NCBI RefSeq assembly: GCF_002156875.1
Contig: NZ_NCSY01000010.1
Span: 1 to 64,000, forward strand
Direction of reading: 5' to 3'
Length of the DNA stretch: 64,000 nt
DNA from: Bacillus sp. EAC
GTDB lineage: Bacteria > Bacillota > Bacilli > Bacillales > Bacillaceae_G
The position numbers were made by a program, and so were the translations under genes. Below the pieces are notes generated by a model that was given only the letters and a program-made list of their open reading frames with translations, did no database searches and was not told the origin of the DNA. This document shows positions 9,045 to 16,576 of the stretch, piece after piece (positions within the stretch are counted from its first letter, which is position 1; each line of letters opens with the position of its first letter).

Positions 9045-10745
9045 ATGTCTTTTGATGGACTTTTTACAGGAGCAATGACAAATGAAGTTGCTTCGAAAAT
9101 AACAACTGGAAGAATTTCAAAAATAGTTCAACCAAGTATGTATGAAGTGCTTTTAACGATTCGTGCAAATGGTGCAAATTATAAACTTTTACTAAGCGCA
9201 CACCCGAGTTATGCAAGATTTCATTTAACCGAACAAAACTATGACACACCATCAGATCCACCAATGTTTACAATGGTTTTAAGAAAACATTTAAATGGTG
9301 GGTTTATCGAAAGTATTTCACAACTTGAACATGAACGAATTATCAGTTTTAAAATTCGTAGCAGAAATGAAATTGGTGACGAACAATTACGAACGTTAAA
9401 TATTGAGTTAATGGGTAGACATAGCAACATCATTTTAATTGATGAAGAACGAAATATTATTTTAGATAGTATTAAACATGTGCCAATGGCAGTCAATCGA
9501 CACAGAATCATTCAACCTGGAGCTACTTATATTGCGCCACCAACACAAGAAAAATTAGATCCTTACCAAATCATAAATGAAGTTGAATTTAACCAGTTAA
9601 TAAATCAACATGATATGTCACCAGCTCAAGCAATTGTTCAACAATTCTCAGGTATCTCACCACTCCTAGCAAATGAAATTGTTTATAGAGGTAAAGAAAA
9701 TCTATTTGAGTCGTTTAAAGTTGTAATGGGTGACATACAACATGGTAACTATTCTCCATCACTTTATCGATCTGAATCAAAAGAACAATTTTATTTTATT
9801 GGACTTTCTCATTTAAAAGCCGAACAAACAATTTTTCCAAACTTAAGTGAACTATTAGATGTTTTTTACTTTGGAAAAGCTGAACGCGACAGAGTAAAGC
9901 AACAAAGTGGTGATTTAGAAAAAATTCTGCAAAATGAGCTAGCTAAAAATAAGAAAAAAATCAAAAAATTAAATAGAAGTTTAGAAGATACTGAGAAGGC
10001 TGAGAAAATTCAACTACAGGGTGAATTACTTACAGCTAATATGTATGCGATAAAAAAAGGGATGAAAGAAATCGAAGTGGTAAATTATTATGATGAAGAA
10101 GGTGCAACCATTGTCATACCACTATCACCATTAAAAACTCCTTCTGAAAATGCACAAAGTTATTTTACAAAGTATACAAAATTAAAAAATTCTGTAGCAC
10201 ATATCAAAGAACAAATTAACCTGACAAATGAGGAGAACCACTATTTAGAAACGGTCTTACAACAAATCGAATCTGCATCACCAAGAGACCTAGAAGAAAT
10301 TAGGGAAGAATTAGCTGAAACAGGCTACGTAAGAAAAAGAAAATCTAAAAAGGCACAAAAAACATCTAAACAAAAAGTTACACTAGATGAATATCTTTCA
10401 TCAACAGGTGAGTTATTACTAGTCGGTAAAAATAATAAACAAAATGATTATTTAACAAATAAACTTGCTAGTCGGGATGAGCTTTGGTTCCATACGAAAG
10501 AAATTCCTGGATCCCACGTTGTCATCCGAGCTAAAGATCCAAGTGAAACTGCCATAAAAGAAGCAGCAATTATCGCTGCCTATTTTAGCAAAGCCCGACA
10601 ATCTAGTTCAGTACCAGTTGATTATACGGAAATAAGACATGTCAAAAAACCAAACGGATCGAAACCAGGCTTTGTCATCTATGAACAAAACAATACGGTT
10701 TATGTTACACCTGATGAAGAACTAGTAATAAAATTAAAGAAATAA
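9045..10745 (+). CDS. rqcH: Rqc2 homologue RqcH (YloA), ribosome-associated quality control
   Basis: RqcH binds stalled 50S subunits carrying peptidyl-tRNA and recruits tRNA-Ala to add C-terminal alanine tails that mark nascent chains for degradation. The 566 residues show the NFACT-N domain (SFDGLFTGAMTNE, LLLSAHPSYARFH, PPMFTMVLRKHL, IELMGRHSNIIL). A basic coiled coil lies at about residues 290-450 and a C-terminal NFACT-R domain follows, with SRDELWFHTKEIPGSHVVI. The start at 9045 follows AGGAAGTG; the ORF extends nine codons further without a ribosome site. It is one of only two genes on the plus strand and is divergent from the ATPase gene. A strong terminator follows at once. FbpA-type fibronectin binding is an older name for the family. 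Confidence 0.93.
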   Translation: MSFDGLFTGAMTNEVASKITTGRISKIVQPSMYEVLLTIRANGANYKLLLSAHPSYARFHLTEQNYDTPSDPPMFTMVLRKHLNGGFIESISQLEHERIISFKIRSRNEIGDEQLRTLNIELMGRHSNIILIDEERNIILDSIKHVPMAVNRHRIIQPGATYIAPPTQEKLDPYQIINEVEFNQLINQHDMSPAQAIVQQFSGISPLLANEIVYRGKENLFESFKVVMGDIQHGNYSPSLYRSESKEQFYFIGLSHLKAEQTIFPNLSELLDVFYFGKAERDRVKQQSGDLEKILQNELAKNKKKIKKLNRSLEDTEKAEKIQLQGELLTANMYAIKKGMKEIEVVNYYDEEGATIVIPLSPLKTPSENAQSYFTKYTKLKNSVAHIKEQINLTNEENHYLETVLQQIESASPRDLEEIREELAETGYVRKRKSKKAQKTSKQKVTLDEYLSSTGELLLVGKNNKQNDYLTNKLASRDELWFHTKEIPGSHVVIRAKDPSETAIKEAAIIAAYFSKARQSSSVPVDYTEIRHVKKPNGSKPGFVIYEQNNTVYVTPDEELVIKLKK

Positions 10746-10746
10746 T

Positions 10747-10777
10747 AAAAGGTGTCCTTAAATTGGACACCTTTTTT
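10747..10777 (+). terminator. rqcH terminator (bidirectional form)
   Basis: An 11-bp perfect stem, AAAAGGTGTCC/GGACACCTTTT, around a 7-base loop (TTAAATT), ends in six T. Because the stem starts with A, it can also stop the convergent small gene at 10869-11045. Confidence 0.9.
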
Positions 10778-10868
10778 GAATTAATGAATCCCTCTAAGTA
10801 TTCATTATAAGTATGTTTCTAAATTTCCTAAACACTTTAATTGATACGAACTCAATTTACGATTGATG

Positions 10869-11045
10869 TTATTCCAATCGATGCGCTATATATGATCCAA
10901 TTAATAAAACAAGCCCAAAAGCTACTCCTATTATCAGATTAAAATATACTTCATTTTCTTTAACATATTTAATAATGAAAATCGTTCCAAATAATAAAAG
11001 TGCTGTAATCCCAAAATATTTCAAAACATCCTTCATTTTCCCCAT
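10869..11045 (-). CDS. Small two-helix membrane protein (58 aa), unknown
   Basis: This frame encodes a 58-residue protein starting MGKMKDVLKYFG and ending SYIAHRLE. Two hydrophobic segments are visible: ITALLLFGTIFIIKYV at about residues 13-28, and LIIGVAFGLVLLIGSYI at about 37-54. A charged turn, KENEVYFN, joins them. GGGGTGATATAA precedes the ATG with good spacing, which supports translation despite the short length. The gene is convergent with rqcH and shares its terminator. I do not recognise the family and assign no function. Confidence 0.6.
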   Translation of the reverse strand: MGKMKDVLKYFGITALLLFGTIFIIKYVKENEVYFNLIIGVAFGLVLLIGSYIAHRLE

Positions 11046-11224
11046 TTATATCACCCCACAAAGATGATTTATGTTTCGATACAATTATTTATAGTCATGT
11101 TTTTTATAAAAATGTAAAGAAAAGTCATTTTTATTGAAAAATTAAGGTAAAATAATCATTTATTCTAATAAATCCTAGCATTTAGATAGGCTTTGTACTA
11201 GCAAACTGTTGAAATTGATAATGA

Positions 11225-11330
11225 TTGGGGCACAAAGGTGCGAGACTTCATTAGGAGTAGCGGTACTGGCCAGTTAAATACCTGGATACTAAGCCTAATA
11301 CCAACGGATAGCAAGCATCCTAAAGTAGAT
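11225..11330 (+). repeat. Decayed Bacillaceae intergenic repeat (type C relic)
   Basis: The stretch contains GTGCGAGACTTC, GGAGTAGCGGTACTGG and GCAAGCATCCTAAAG in that order. I recall a repeat with these blocks (gtgcgagactcc, ggagtagcgggac, agcgagcatcctg) from intergenic regions of many Bacillaceae. Internal blocks here have lost their complementarity. Apart from this relic and the small membrane gene, the 658-bp gap between rqcH and murI shows nothing else. Confidence 0.55.
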
Positions 11331-11403
11331 ATCTTCAAAATTCATTATTTAATAGCAACAAAGATTACGAAAATTGCCTAAAAAAAAGATAAGCTATAAA
11401 AGC

Positions 11404-12174
11404 TCATCTTTTACTTATCAATCTATTTAATGCTGTTTTCATTTTCTCAATGTATTGTTGATCGTGATTTGAGCACATAAACTTGATTGACGAGTTACCT
11501 TGAGTTTTTAATTGATTATTATCTGATAATAAGTGAATAAGTCTATTCACTGTTCCAATACTGCCATCAACAATCTGAACATCTGGTAAGATCTTCTTTA
11601 AAATATCTCTATAAAAAGGATAATGTGTACATCCAAGTACGACCGTTCCATATGAATGGATACTAAATGTTGAAAGTTTACTTTTAAAATAATCAATCAT
11701 TACGTTTTCATCAAAATTTAGATTTTCACAATAACGGACTAGTTCTGGAAGTGGTAATGAATCGACAATACTTTGATCGTCTACTCGAGAAATTAATTCA
11801 TTATACTTTGTCTGTTTCAATGTTAATGGAGTAGCCATAACTAATACTCTTTTGCCTGTTGTGCGGTTCATTTCAACTGCTGGTTTAACAGCAGGTTCCA
11901 TACCAATTATAGGAAAGTTATACATCGCTCTTAATTCAGAAACTGCAATACTAGTTGCCGTATTACAAGCGATTACTAACGCCTTAACATCTTCCTCTAT
12001 AATCATTTCAACTGATTGTTTTACAAATGCACTGACTTCTTCTTTTGATTTGGTACCATAAGGAACATGCAGTGTATCTGCAAAATATACAAATTCTTCA
12101 TTGGGCAACTTTTTCATTGCTTCATTTAAAACAGTTAACCCACCGATGCCTGAGTCAAAAAATGCAATTTTCAT
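11404..12174 (-). CDS. murI: Glutamate racemase
   Basis: It supplies D-glutamate for the peptidoglycan stem peptide by a two-base, cofactor-independent mechanism. Catalytic cysteines are present in VIACNTATS and VLGCTHYPF, and the N-terminus has the expected FFDSGIGGLTVL. The start at 12174 (MKIAFFDSG, 256 aa) is preceded by AGGTGA. The frame can be extended to a GTG at 12183, but that GTG is part of the ribosome site. The gene stands alone among minus-strand accessory genes. It looks closer to the YrpC-type racemase than to RacE by its N-terminus, a tentative view. No second racemase is in the window. Confidence 0.93.
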   Translation of the reverse strand: MKIAFFDSGIGGLTVLNEAMKKLPNEEFVYFADTLHVPYGTKSKEEVSAFVKQSVEMIIEEDVKALVIACNTATSIAVSELRAMYNFPIIGMEPAVKPAVEMNRTTGKRVLVMATPLTLKQTKYNELISRVDDQSIVDSLPLPELVRYCENLNFDENVMIDYFKSKLSTFSIHSYGTVVLGCTHYPFYRDILKKILPDVQIVDGSIGTVNRLIHLLSDNNQLKTQGNSSIKFMCSNHDQQYIEKMKTALNRLISKR

Positions 12175-12362
12175 TTTGTTCACCTAATAATAATAGATTT
12201 AATGAATTCCTATATGTAATGTTAAATATACTTAAACTTTATAGATTGGAGTATTCATTATAAACTGTCTATAAATAAATTAACCTAAAAGGAGTGTAAT
12301 GTAAATTTTTCAGAAAAATATTTTTCATTTAACTAATTTAGTTAAAAATTATTGTATTCGGA

Positions 12363-12881
12363 TTATACTTCTAAAAATGTATTAGGATATTTAATGACCC
12401 CTTCAACATTAGCGAGTGAGTTTTCTTTTAGTTCTAGAACCATAAAAACCTCATCTCTTACATGAAATGGTGCCTTAATTCCTTTTGAACTTGCAGGTAC
12501 AAAGCCAAACTTCGGGTAGAATGTTGGATGCCCTAATACGACCACTGACTCCCATCCAAACTGTTTACAACGTTCTAGCCCTTCGTTTACTAGAGAAGAA
12601 CCAATTCCTAGATTTTGAAAATCTGGTTTGACTGCCATAGGTGCCAAAGCAATCGATTCAACTTGTCCATTTATTGTCTCAATCGTTATACGACTAAATA
12701 AGATATGTCCTATAATTCCGTTTACATCTGATTCAGCTACAATCGATAAATTTGGATTAAACAGACTAGATTTTCGTAGATTCTCTATTAAATTCGATTC
12801 ATTTTCGCCACCAAATGCTAGATTATTCACTTCTCTTATAGCAAAAAAATCAGCGGTTTTTTCTGATCTTATATGAAACAT
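12363..12881 (-). CDS. GNAT N-acetyltransferase (YhbS-like)
   Basis: This 172-residue protein has a single GNAT fold that would use acetyl-CoA to acetylate an amine; the substrate is unknown. The pyrophosphate-binding motif A is visible as MAVKPDFQNLGIGSSLVNEGL (residues about 83-103), preceded by strand beta-4 with VESIALAP. The later segment VVVLGHPTFYPKFGFVPA resembles the YhbS/COG3153 group, in which HPxFYxRFGF is typical. AAGGAG lies seven bases before the ATG. It is divergent from the Nudix gene across a 109-bp gap. Confidence 0.8.
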   Translation of the reverse strand: MFHIRSEKTADFFAIREVNNLAFGGENESNLIENLRKSSLFNPNLSIVAESDVNGIIGHILFSRITIETINGQVESIALAPMAVKPDFQNLGIGSSLVNEGLERCKQFGWESVVVLGHPTFYPKFGFVPASSKGIKAPFHVRDEVFMVLELKENSLANVEGVIKYPNTFLEV

Positions 12882-12930
12882 TTATTTTCTCCTTAAAAAG
12901 TTAGTTGATTCTACTAATTATGTCACTTTT

Positions 12931-12959
12931 TTGAAGTTAACTCTATGATAAGATATTAT
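12931..12959 (+). promoter_or_regulatory. Putative sigma-A promoter of the Nudix gene
   Basis: TTGAAG (12931-12936), a 17-bp spacer and TATTAT (12954-12959) lie about 30 bp upstream of the chosen start of the Nudix gene. Confidence 0.55.
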
Positions 12960-12990
12960 AATAAAATTCAATAATAAGGTGTTGAGTAAT

Positions 12991-13611
12991 TTGCTTGAAG
13001 AAACGTTAAAGATTTTTGATGAAAATAGACATCAGATTGGTGAGGCTACTCGTGATGACGTACATAAAAATGGATATTGGCATGAGACATTCCAATGCTG
13101 GTTAATTAGTATAGAAAATGATCAGGCATCAATCTATTTTCAAATTAGAAGTAAAACAAAGAAAGATTTCCCTAATTTATTGGATATTACGGCTGCAGGC
13201 CATATTTTATCAAATGAAACTGTTGAAGATGGGATTAGGGAAGTTAAAGAAGAGCTAGGGATTGAAGTGAATTTTGATGAAGTTATATCACTAGGAGTTG
13301 TCAAAAATAAAATTGTTTTAGACGATTTTATTGATAATGAATTTAGTCATATTTTCTTATTAAAAAGTGATCAGCCTTTTACAGAATTTAAACTTCAAAA
13401 ATCAGAGGTTTCAGGCATTGTGAAATCCAATTTTAATGATTTTTATAATTTTGCTCTAGATTTAAAAGAATCCATACAAATAGAAGGATTTGAAATAAAT
13501 GATCATGATGAAAAAATCTTAATAAACAAAACTGTCAGCAAAGAACAATTTGTTTCACATGAGAATGAATACCTACTAAGGGTAGTAGAGTTATTAAAAG
13601 AACAACTTTAA
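12991..13611 (+). CDS. Nudix hydrolase, IDI-like subgroup
   Basis: Nudix enzymes cleave nucleoside diphosphates linked to another group; this substrate is unknown. The 206-residue protein has LLDITAAGHILSNETVEDG then REVKEELGI, which is the Nudix box except that the x7 spacer between the first Glu and the RE pair is one residue short. The same AAGH context occurs in proteins annotated as isopentenyl-diphosphate isomerase-like. The C-terminal half has no motif I know. I chose the TTG at 12991 because AAGGTG ends eight bases upstream; the frame also has GTG at 12979 and TTG at 12982, inside the ribosome site. It is convergent with the methionine gamma-lyase gene. Confidence 0.75.
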   Translation: MLEETLKIFDENRHQIGEATRDDVHKNGYWHETFQCWLISIENDQASIYFQIRSKTKKDFPNLLDITAAGHILSNETVEDGIREVKEELGIEVNFDEVISLGVVKNKIVLDDFIDNEFSHIFLLKSDQPFTEFKLQKSEVSGIVKSNFNDFYNFALDLKESIQIEGFEINDHDEKILINKTVSKEQFVSHENEYLLRVVELLKEQL

Positions 13612-13619
13612 GACATGAA

Positions 13620-13655
13620 AGGACGCCTGCACTTTTAAAATGAAGGCGTCTCTAG
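13620..13655. terminator. Weak terminator between the convergent Nudix and megL genes
   Basis: GACGCCT and AGGCGTC form a 7-bp GC-rich stem around a 15-base loop. T-runs on either side are poor, so termination efficiency is uncertain. Confidence 0.45.
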
Positions 13656-13699
13656 TTTCACTTATCAAATTACAAATAATCCTTCAAATACATTTTCTC

Positions 13700-14899
13700 T
13701 CAATATACTACCCTCTTACTATTTGCTTTAGTTAACGCCTGTTCTATATCTTCTACTATGTCCTCCCATGCCTCTAGTCCGACAGATATTCGTAGCAAAT
13801 TATCGGTAATGCCCATTATTTGCTGTAACTCTCTTGGCACAACGGCATGAGTCATCGTAGCAGGGTGTTGAATTAATGTTTCAGTATCACCAAGACTCAC
13901 TGCAATTTTTATCATCTTTAGATTATTTAGAATTTCTTGCGTTTCGTCTTTTGTCCCATCAACTGTAAAAGCAATAACACCTCCACCTTTTCTCATTTGC
14001 TTAGTGGAAATATAATAGTCTGGATTATTTGGATCACCTGGGTAGAATACATCACAAATCTTTGGATGTGATTGCAAAAATTCAACCACTTTTACTGCAT
14101 TATCACAATGGCGATCCATACGTACTGCTAATGTCTTTAATCCACGCAATAGCAGCCACGCATCAAACGGAGACATAATACCGCCTGTATCCTTCCTTAC
14201 GGGTGTCATTTGTTCAGCAAGTTCCTTTGTTTTGCACACAACAATTCCTGCAATCACGTCTCCATGACCACCGATATATTTCGTTGCACTATGCAACACA
14301 ATATCACAACCTAGCGTTAATGGCTTTTGCAAATATGGCGAACAAAATGTATTATCCACAACCACTGTAATTTGTTTTTTCTTTGCAACTGCCACTACTT
14401 TCTCAATATCGATGACCTTCATGGTCGGATTAATCGGCGTTTCTATAAAAATGACCTTTGTATTGTCTTTGATCACGTCCATTAGTTCTTCTTCTGTCGC
14501 CATATCACTGAAGTCATGCTGTACGCCAAATTTTCTCTCCATCATTTCTAATAAACCAAATGTACATCCATATATACCCTTTGAGCATACGATATGATCA
14601 CCAGCATTAATTAAAGAAAACAAGGTAGTAGATACAGCAGCCATGCCAGACCCAAAAGCCAATGCAGCTTCTCCCTCTTCTAAGGCAGCCATCCGTTCCT
14701 CCAAAATATGAACTGTTGGATTTCCTAACCTTGAGTAAATATAGTCATTGGTTTCCCCACTAAAGCTTTTTTCTCCATGCTGTGCGGTGGGAAATGTATA
14801 AGTCGATGTCTGAAATAACGGTGGTGTTAAGCTCCCTTGATACTCCCTTGATTGATATCCTTCGTGTATGAGCATCGTATCCATCTGTTTGTTCTTCAT
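13700..14899 (-). CDS. megL: Methionine gamma-lyase (Cys/Met metabolism PLP enzyme)
   Basis: This PLP enzyme of the cystathionine gamma-synthase superfamily has 399 residues. The active-site lysine is in HSATKYIGGHGD (about residue 206). GSGMAA binds the cofactor phosphate, and YSRLGNPT is the conserved tyrosine loop. The segment GIYGCTFGLL carries a cysteine at the position (Cys116 in Pseudomonas putida) that marks methionine gamma-lyases, which split methionine into methanethiol, 2-oxobutyrate and ammonia. Cystathionine gamma-lyase remains possible. The reading frame looks somewhat richer in G/C than its neighbours. A cre-like site lies 47 bp upstream. It occupies a region where B. subtilis has sulfate-assimilation genes. 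Confidence 0.82.
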   Translation of the reverse strand: MKNKQMDTMLIHEGYQSREYQGSLTPPLFQTSTYTFPTAQHGEKSFSGETNDYIYSRLGNPTVHILEERMAALEEGEAALAFGSGMAAVSTTLFSLINAGDHIVCSKGIYGCTFGLLEMMERKFGVQHDFSDMATEEELMDVIKDNTKVIFIETPINPTMKVIDIEKVVAVAKKKQITVVVDNTFCSPYLQKPLTLGCDIVLHSATKYIGGHGDVIAGIVVCKTKELAEQMTPVRKDTGGIMSPFDAWLLLRGLKTLAVRMDRHCDNAVKVVEFLQSHPKICDVFYPGDPNNPDYYISTKQMRKGGGVIAFTVDGTKDETQEILNNLKMIKIAVSLGDTETLIQHPATMTHAVVPRELQQIMGITDNLLRISVGLEAWEDIVEDIEQALTKANSKRVVY

Positions 14900-14945
14900 T
14901 TCAAGCTAGCTCCTCTCCATGAAAATTCAAAGTCATTCTATTTTA

Positions 14946-14959
14946 TGAAAACGCTTTCT
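14946..14959 (-). promoter_or_regulatory. Putative cre (CcpA) site upstream of megL
   Basis: TGAAAACGCTTTCT matches the catabolite-responsive consensus TGWNANCGNTNWCA with one mismatch at the last base. It lies just downstream of a TTGTCA/TAATAT promoter-like pair (15-bp spacer), where CcpA binding would block transcription. Confidence 0.5.
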
Positions 14960-15088
14960 TTATTGTTCGATATTACATTCTACAAAAAACTGACAATTTC
15001 CTGCACAACATTTTTGATAAATCAGTTTTATTTAGCCAATTTTAGTCAGTAATACTCTTTATCTATTTTTAAAGATCAGTTTAAAACC

Positions 15089-15121
15089 AAAAACCTTCGA
15101 TCACTTTAACGAAGGTTTTTA
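15089..15121 (-). terminator. Terminator of the 15139-15642 gene
   Basis: An 11-bp perfect stem, AAAAACCTTCG/CGAAGGTTTTT, has a 10-base loop. A-run and T-run on either side make it functional in both directions. Confidence 0.85.
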
Positions 15122-15138
15122 ATGAAAACTAATTCAAA

Positions 15139-15642
15139 TTAATAAATGATTCGAATACCTATAAAACTTCCGATTAACAAAATAACTGGTAGTAAACAAA
15201 TTATTATACTAATTTTTGAAGGATTACAAAACAAACCGAAAAGAAACGAAATCCCACTGAATAATAGGATAAAAAATATAGGATCAAAAACTTCAAGTTC
15301 AAAAAATACTTTACTCCAAATAATGGCCGATAGAAATGAAAAAATTATAATATGTGCTATATAATTCCACTTTTTATTTGATAAGTAAATCAAGAAATAA
15401 ACTAGATACGTTATGAATGTAGTAATGTATATAAAAGGTATGCTAATCAATATCACAAAGAATAAACTATCCAAAAAGGACCCCGAACCAATGAAACTCA
15501 TAAAGCCAACATAACCTACAGATGAACTCGACCCAACGTTATTTTCTATGAAATAAAACAAAAGGTTAATCGATATAAACATAAGGTAGGAAATTGATGA
15601 ACTTACAAAATATAAAAAAATTTTCGATTCACTTTTCTCCAT
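15139..15642 (-). CDS. Hypothetical polytopic membrane protein (167 aa)
   Basis: I do not recognise this protein. Of its 167 residues most are hydrophobic or aromatic. Five or six membrane segments can be seen, near residues 8-31, 58-90, 95-105, 118-130 and 142-165. A serine/glycine-rich outer loop, NNVGSSSSVGYVGF, lies between the first two. The start has AAAGGAATGAGTGA before the ATG. The DUF5316 gene ends 25 bp upstream, so the two are probably co-transcribed and end at the stem-loop at 15089-15121. No catalytic motif is visible. Confidence 0.7.
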   Translation of the reverse strand: MEKSESKIFLYFVSSSISYLMFISINLLFYFIENNVGSSSSVGYVGFMSFIGSGSFLDSLFFVILISIPFIYITTFITYLVYFLIYLSNKKWNYIAHIIIFSFLSAIIWSKVFFELEVFDPIFFILLFSGISFLFGLFCNPSKISIIICLLPVILLIGSFIGIRIIY

Positions 15643-15667
15643 TCACTCATTCCTTTTACAGCTTTTT

Positions 15668-15892
15668 TCAGATGATTTTTTGAACAGTATAAATAATTCC
15701 TGCAATTAAAAAGGAAATTAAACCGATTACTCCAGTCCAAAGAGAAAATTTAATATTAGACATTCGATGTTCCTTTGTTTCTGAATGAAAATTTGCTCGC
15801 TGTTGATCACCACTTACAAACACGCCGGATACAATTCCAGATAATCCTACACCTATAATTCCTACTAAAATAAATAGATTCATAATTTGCAT
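15668..15892 (-). CDS. DUF5316-like small membrane protein
   Basis: This 74-residue protein has a hydrophobic helix at residues 5-27, a polar loop, and a second helix at about 50-70. The loop SGDQQRANFHSETKEHR closely resembles the one I recall from DUF5316 proteins of Bacillus, which also have two helices. No function is established. AAAGGG precedes the ATG at 15892. A TTGACA with a poor -10 lies in the 215-bp gap upstream, which otherwise holds only the terminator of the next gene. Confidence 0.7.
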   Translation of the reverse strand: MQIMNLFILVGIIGVGLSGIVSGVFVSGDQQRANFHSETKEHRMSNIKFSLWTGVIGLISFLIAGIIYTVQKII

Positions 15893-16074
15893 ATTATTTA
15901 TCCCTTTCTTCTTTGGAAAATTAACCCATTTTATATCTATATTCTATATAACTTTTCTTAAGTCCTGCTAGGGTTTTACCTAACCAGTTTCTACTTATCA
16001 TGTCACGGATTCTCTGTCAAAACACCGTTTCAAAAACAACTTTATAATATAAAAATACCATTGCCTAAAAATAG

Positions 16075-16102
16075 AAAAACCCTAATCTTTCAATTAGGGT
16101 CT
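16075..16102 (-). terminator. Terminator of the GNAT gene at 16108
   Basis: The stem ACCCTAAT/ATTAGGGT with a 6-base loop is followed on the minus strand by five T, six bases after the stop codon. Confidence 0.85.
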
Positions 16103-16107
16103 TAACA

Positions 16108-16545
16108 TTATTTAATCTTTTTACTATATGAAAAAGAAAGTTTATCATATTCCATTTTATCTTCGTAAAAACGATGTGCGTCAATTCTTTGCAGACCTGA
16201 TTGGAGCGTAATCAATTGACAGCCATGCTTTTTGCCAAATTCATATAGATAATCTAGAAGTTGTTTACCATGTCCAGAAGAGCGTTTAGTTTCATCGGTC
16301 ACTAAATCGTACACAAAAACATGCTTTCCATTATAGAGATTCGTTAGTATTATAATTCCTGCAACAGCAACTGTCACACCATTTTCTTCTAAACCAATTA
16401 AATGATAACCTTCCTTTTTCATCTCTTCATATAGCTCAAAAAAAGATTGTTCATCTAAATGAGTTCGGAGTTGTTTTAAGACGTGAAACCCCTTAACTAA
16501 ATCATCCTTCGACTCATAATGTTTAATGAAAGTATGGCTGTTCAT
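16108..16545 (-). CDS. GNAT family N-acetyltransferase
   Basis: The 145-residue protein is a single-domain GNAT enzyme. Strand beta-4, FVYDLVTDE, leads into motif A, KRSSGHGKQLLDYLYEFGKKHG (about residues 88-109), which binds acetyl-CoA. ITLQSGLQRIDAHRFYEDKMEY forms the typical C-terminal motif, where HRFYE carries the conserved tyrosine. The substrate is unknown. AGGAGG lies five bases before the ATG. It follows the ABC exporter genes in the opposite transcriptional sense of dependence: it lies downstream of them by 31 bp and may be read from their transcript. Confidence 0.85.
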   Translation of the reverse strand: MNSHTFIKHYESKDDLVKGFHVLKQLRTHLDEQSFFELYEEMKKEGYHLIGLEENGVTVAVAGIIILTNLYNGKHVFVYDLVTDETKRSSGHGKQLLDYLYEFGKKHGCQLITLQSGLQRIDAHRFYEDKMEYDKLSFSYSKKIK

Positions 16546-16576
16546 TTAAATCCTCCTAACGAAACAAACTAATTTT

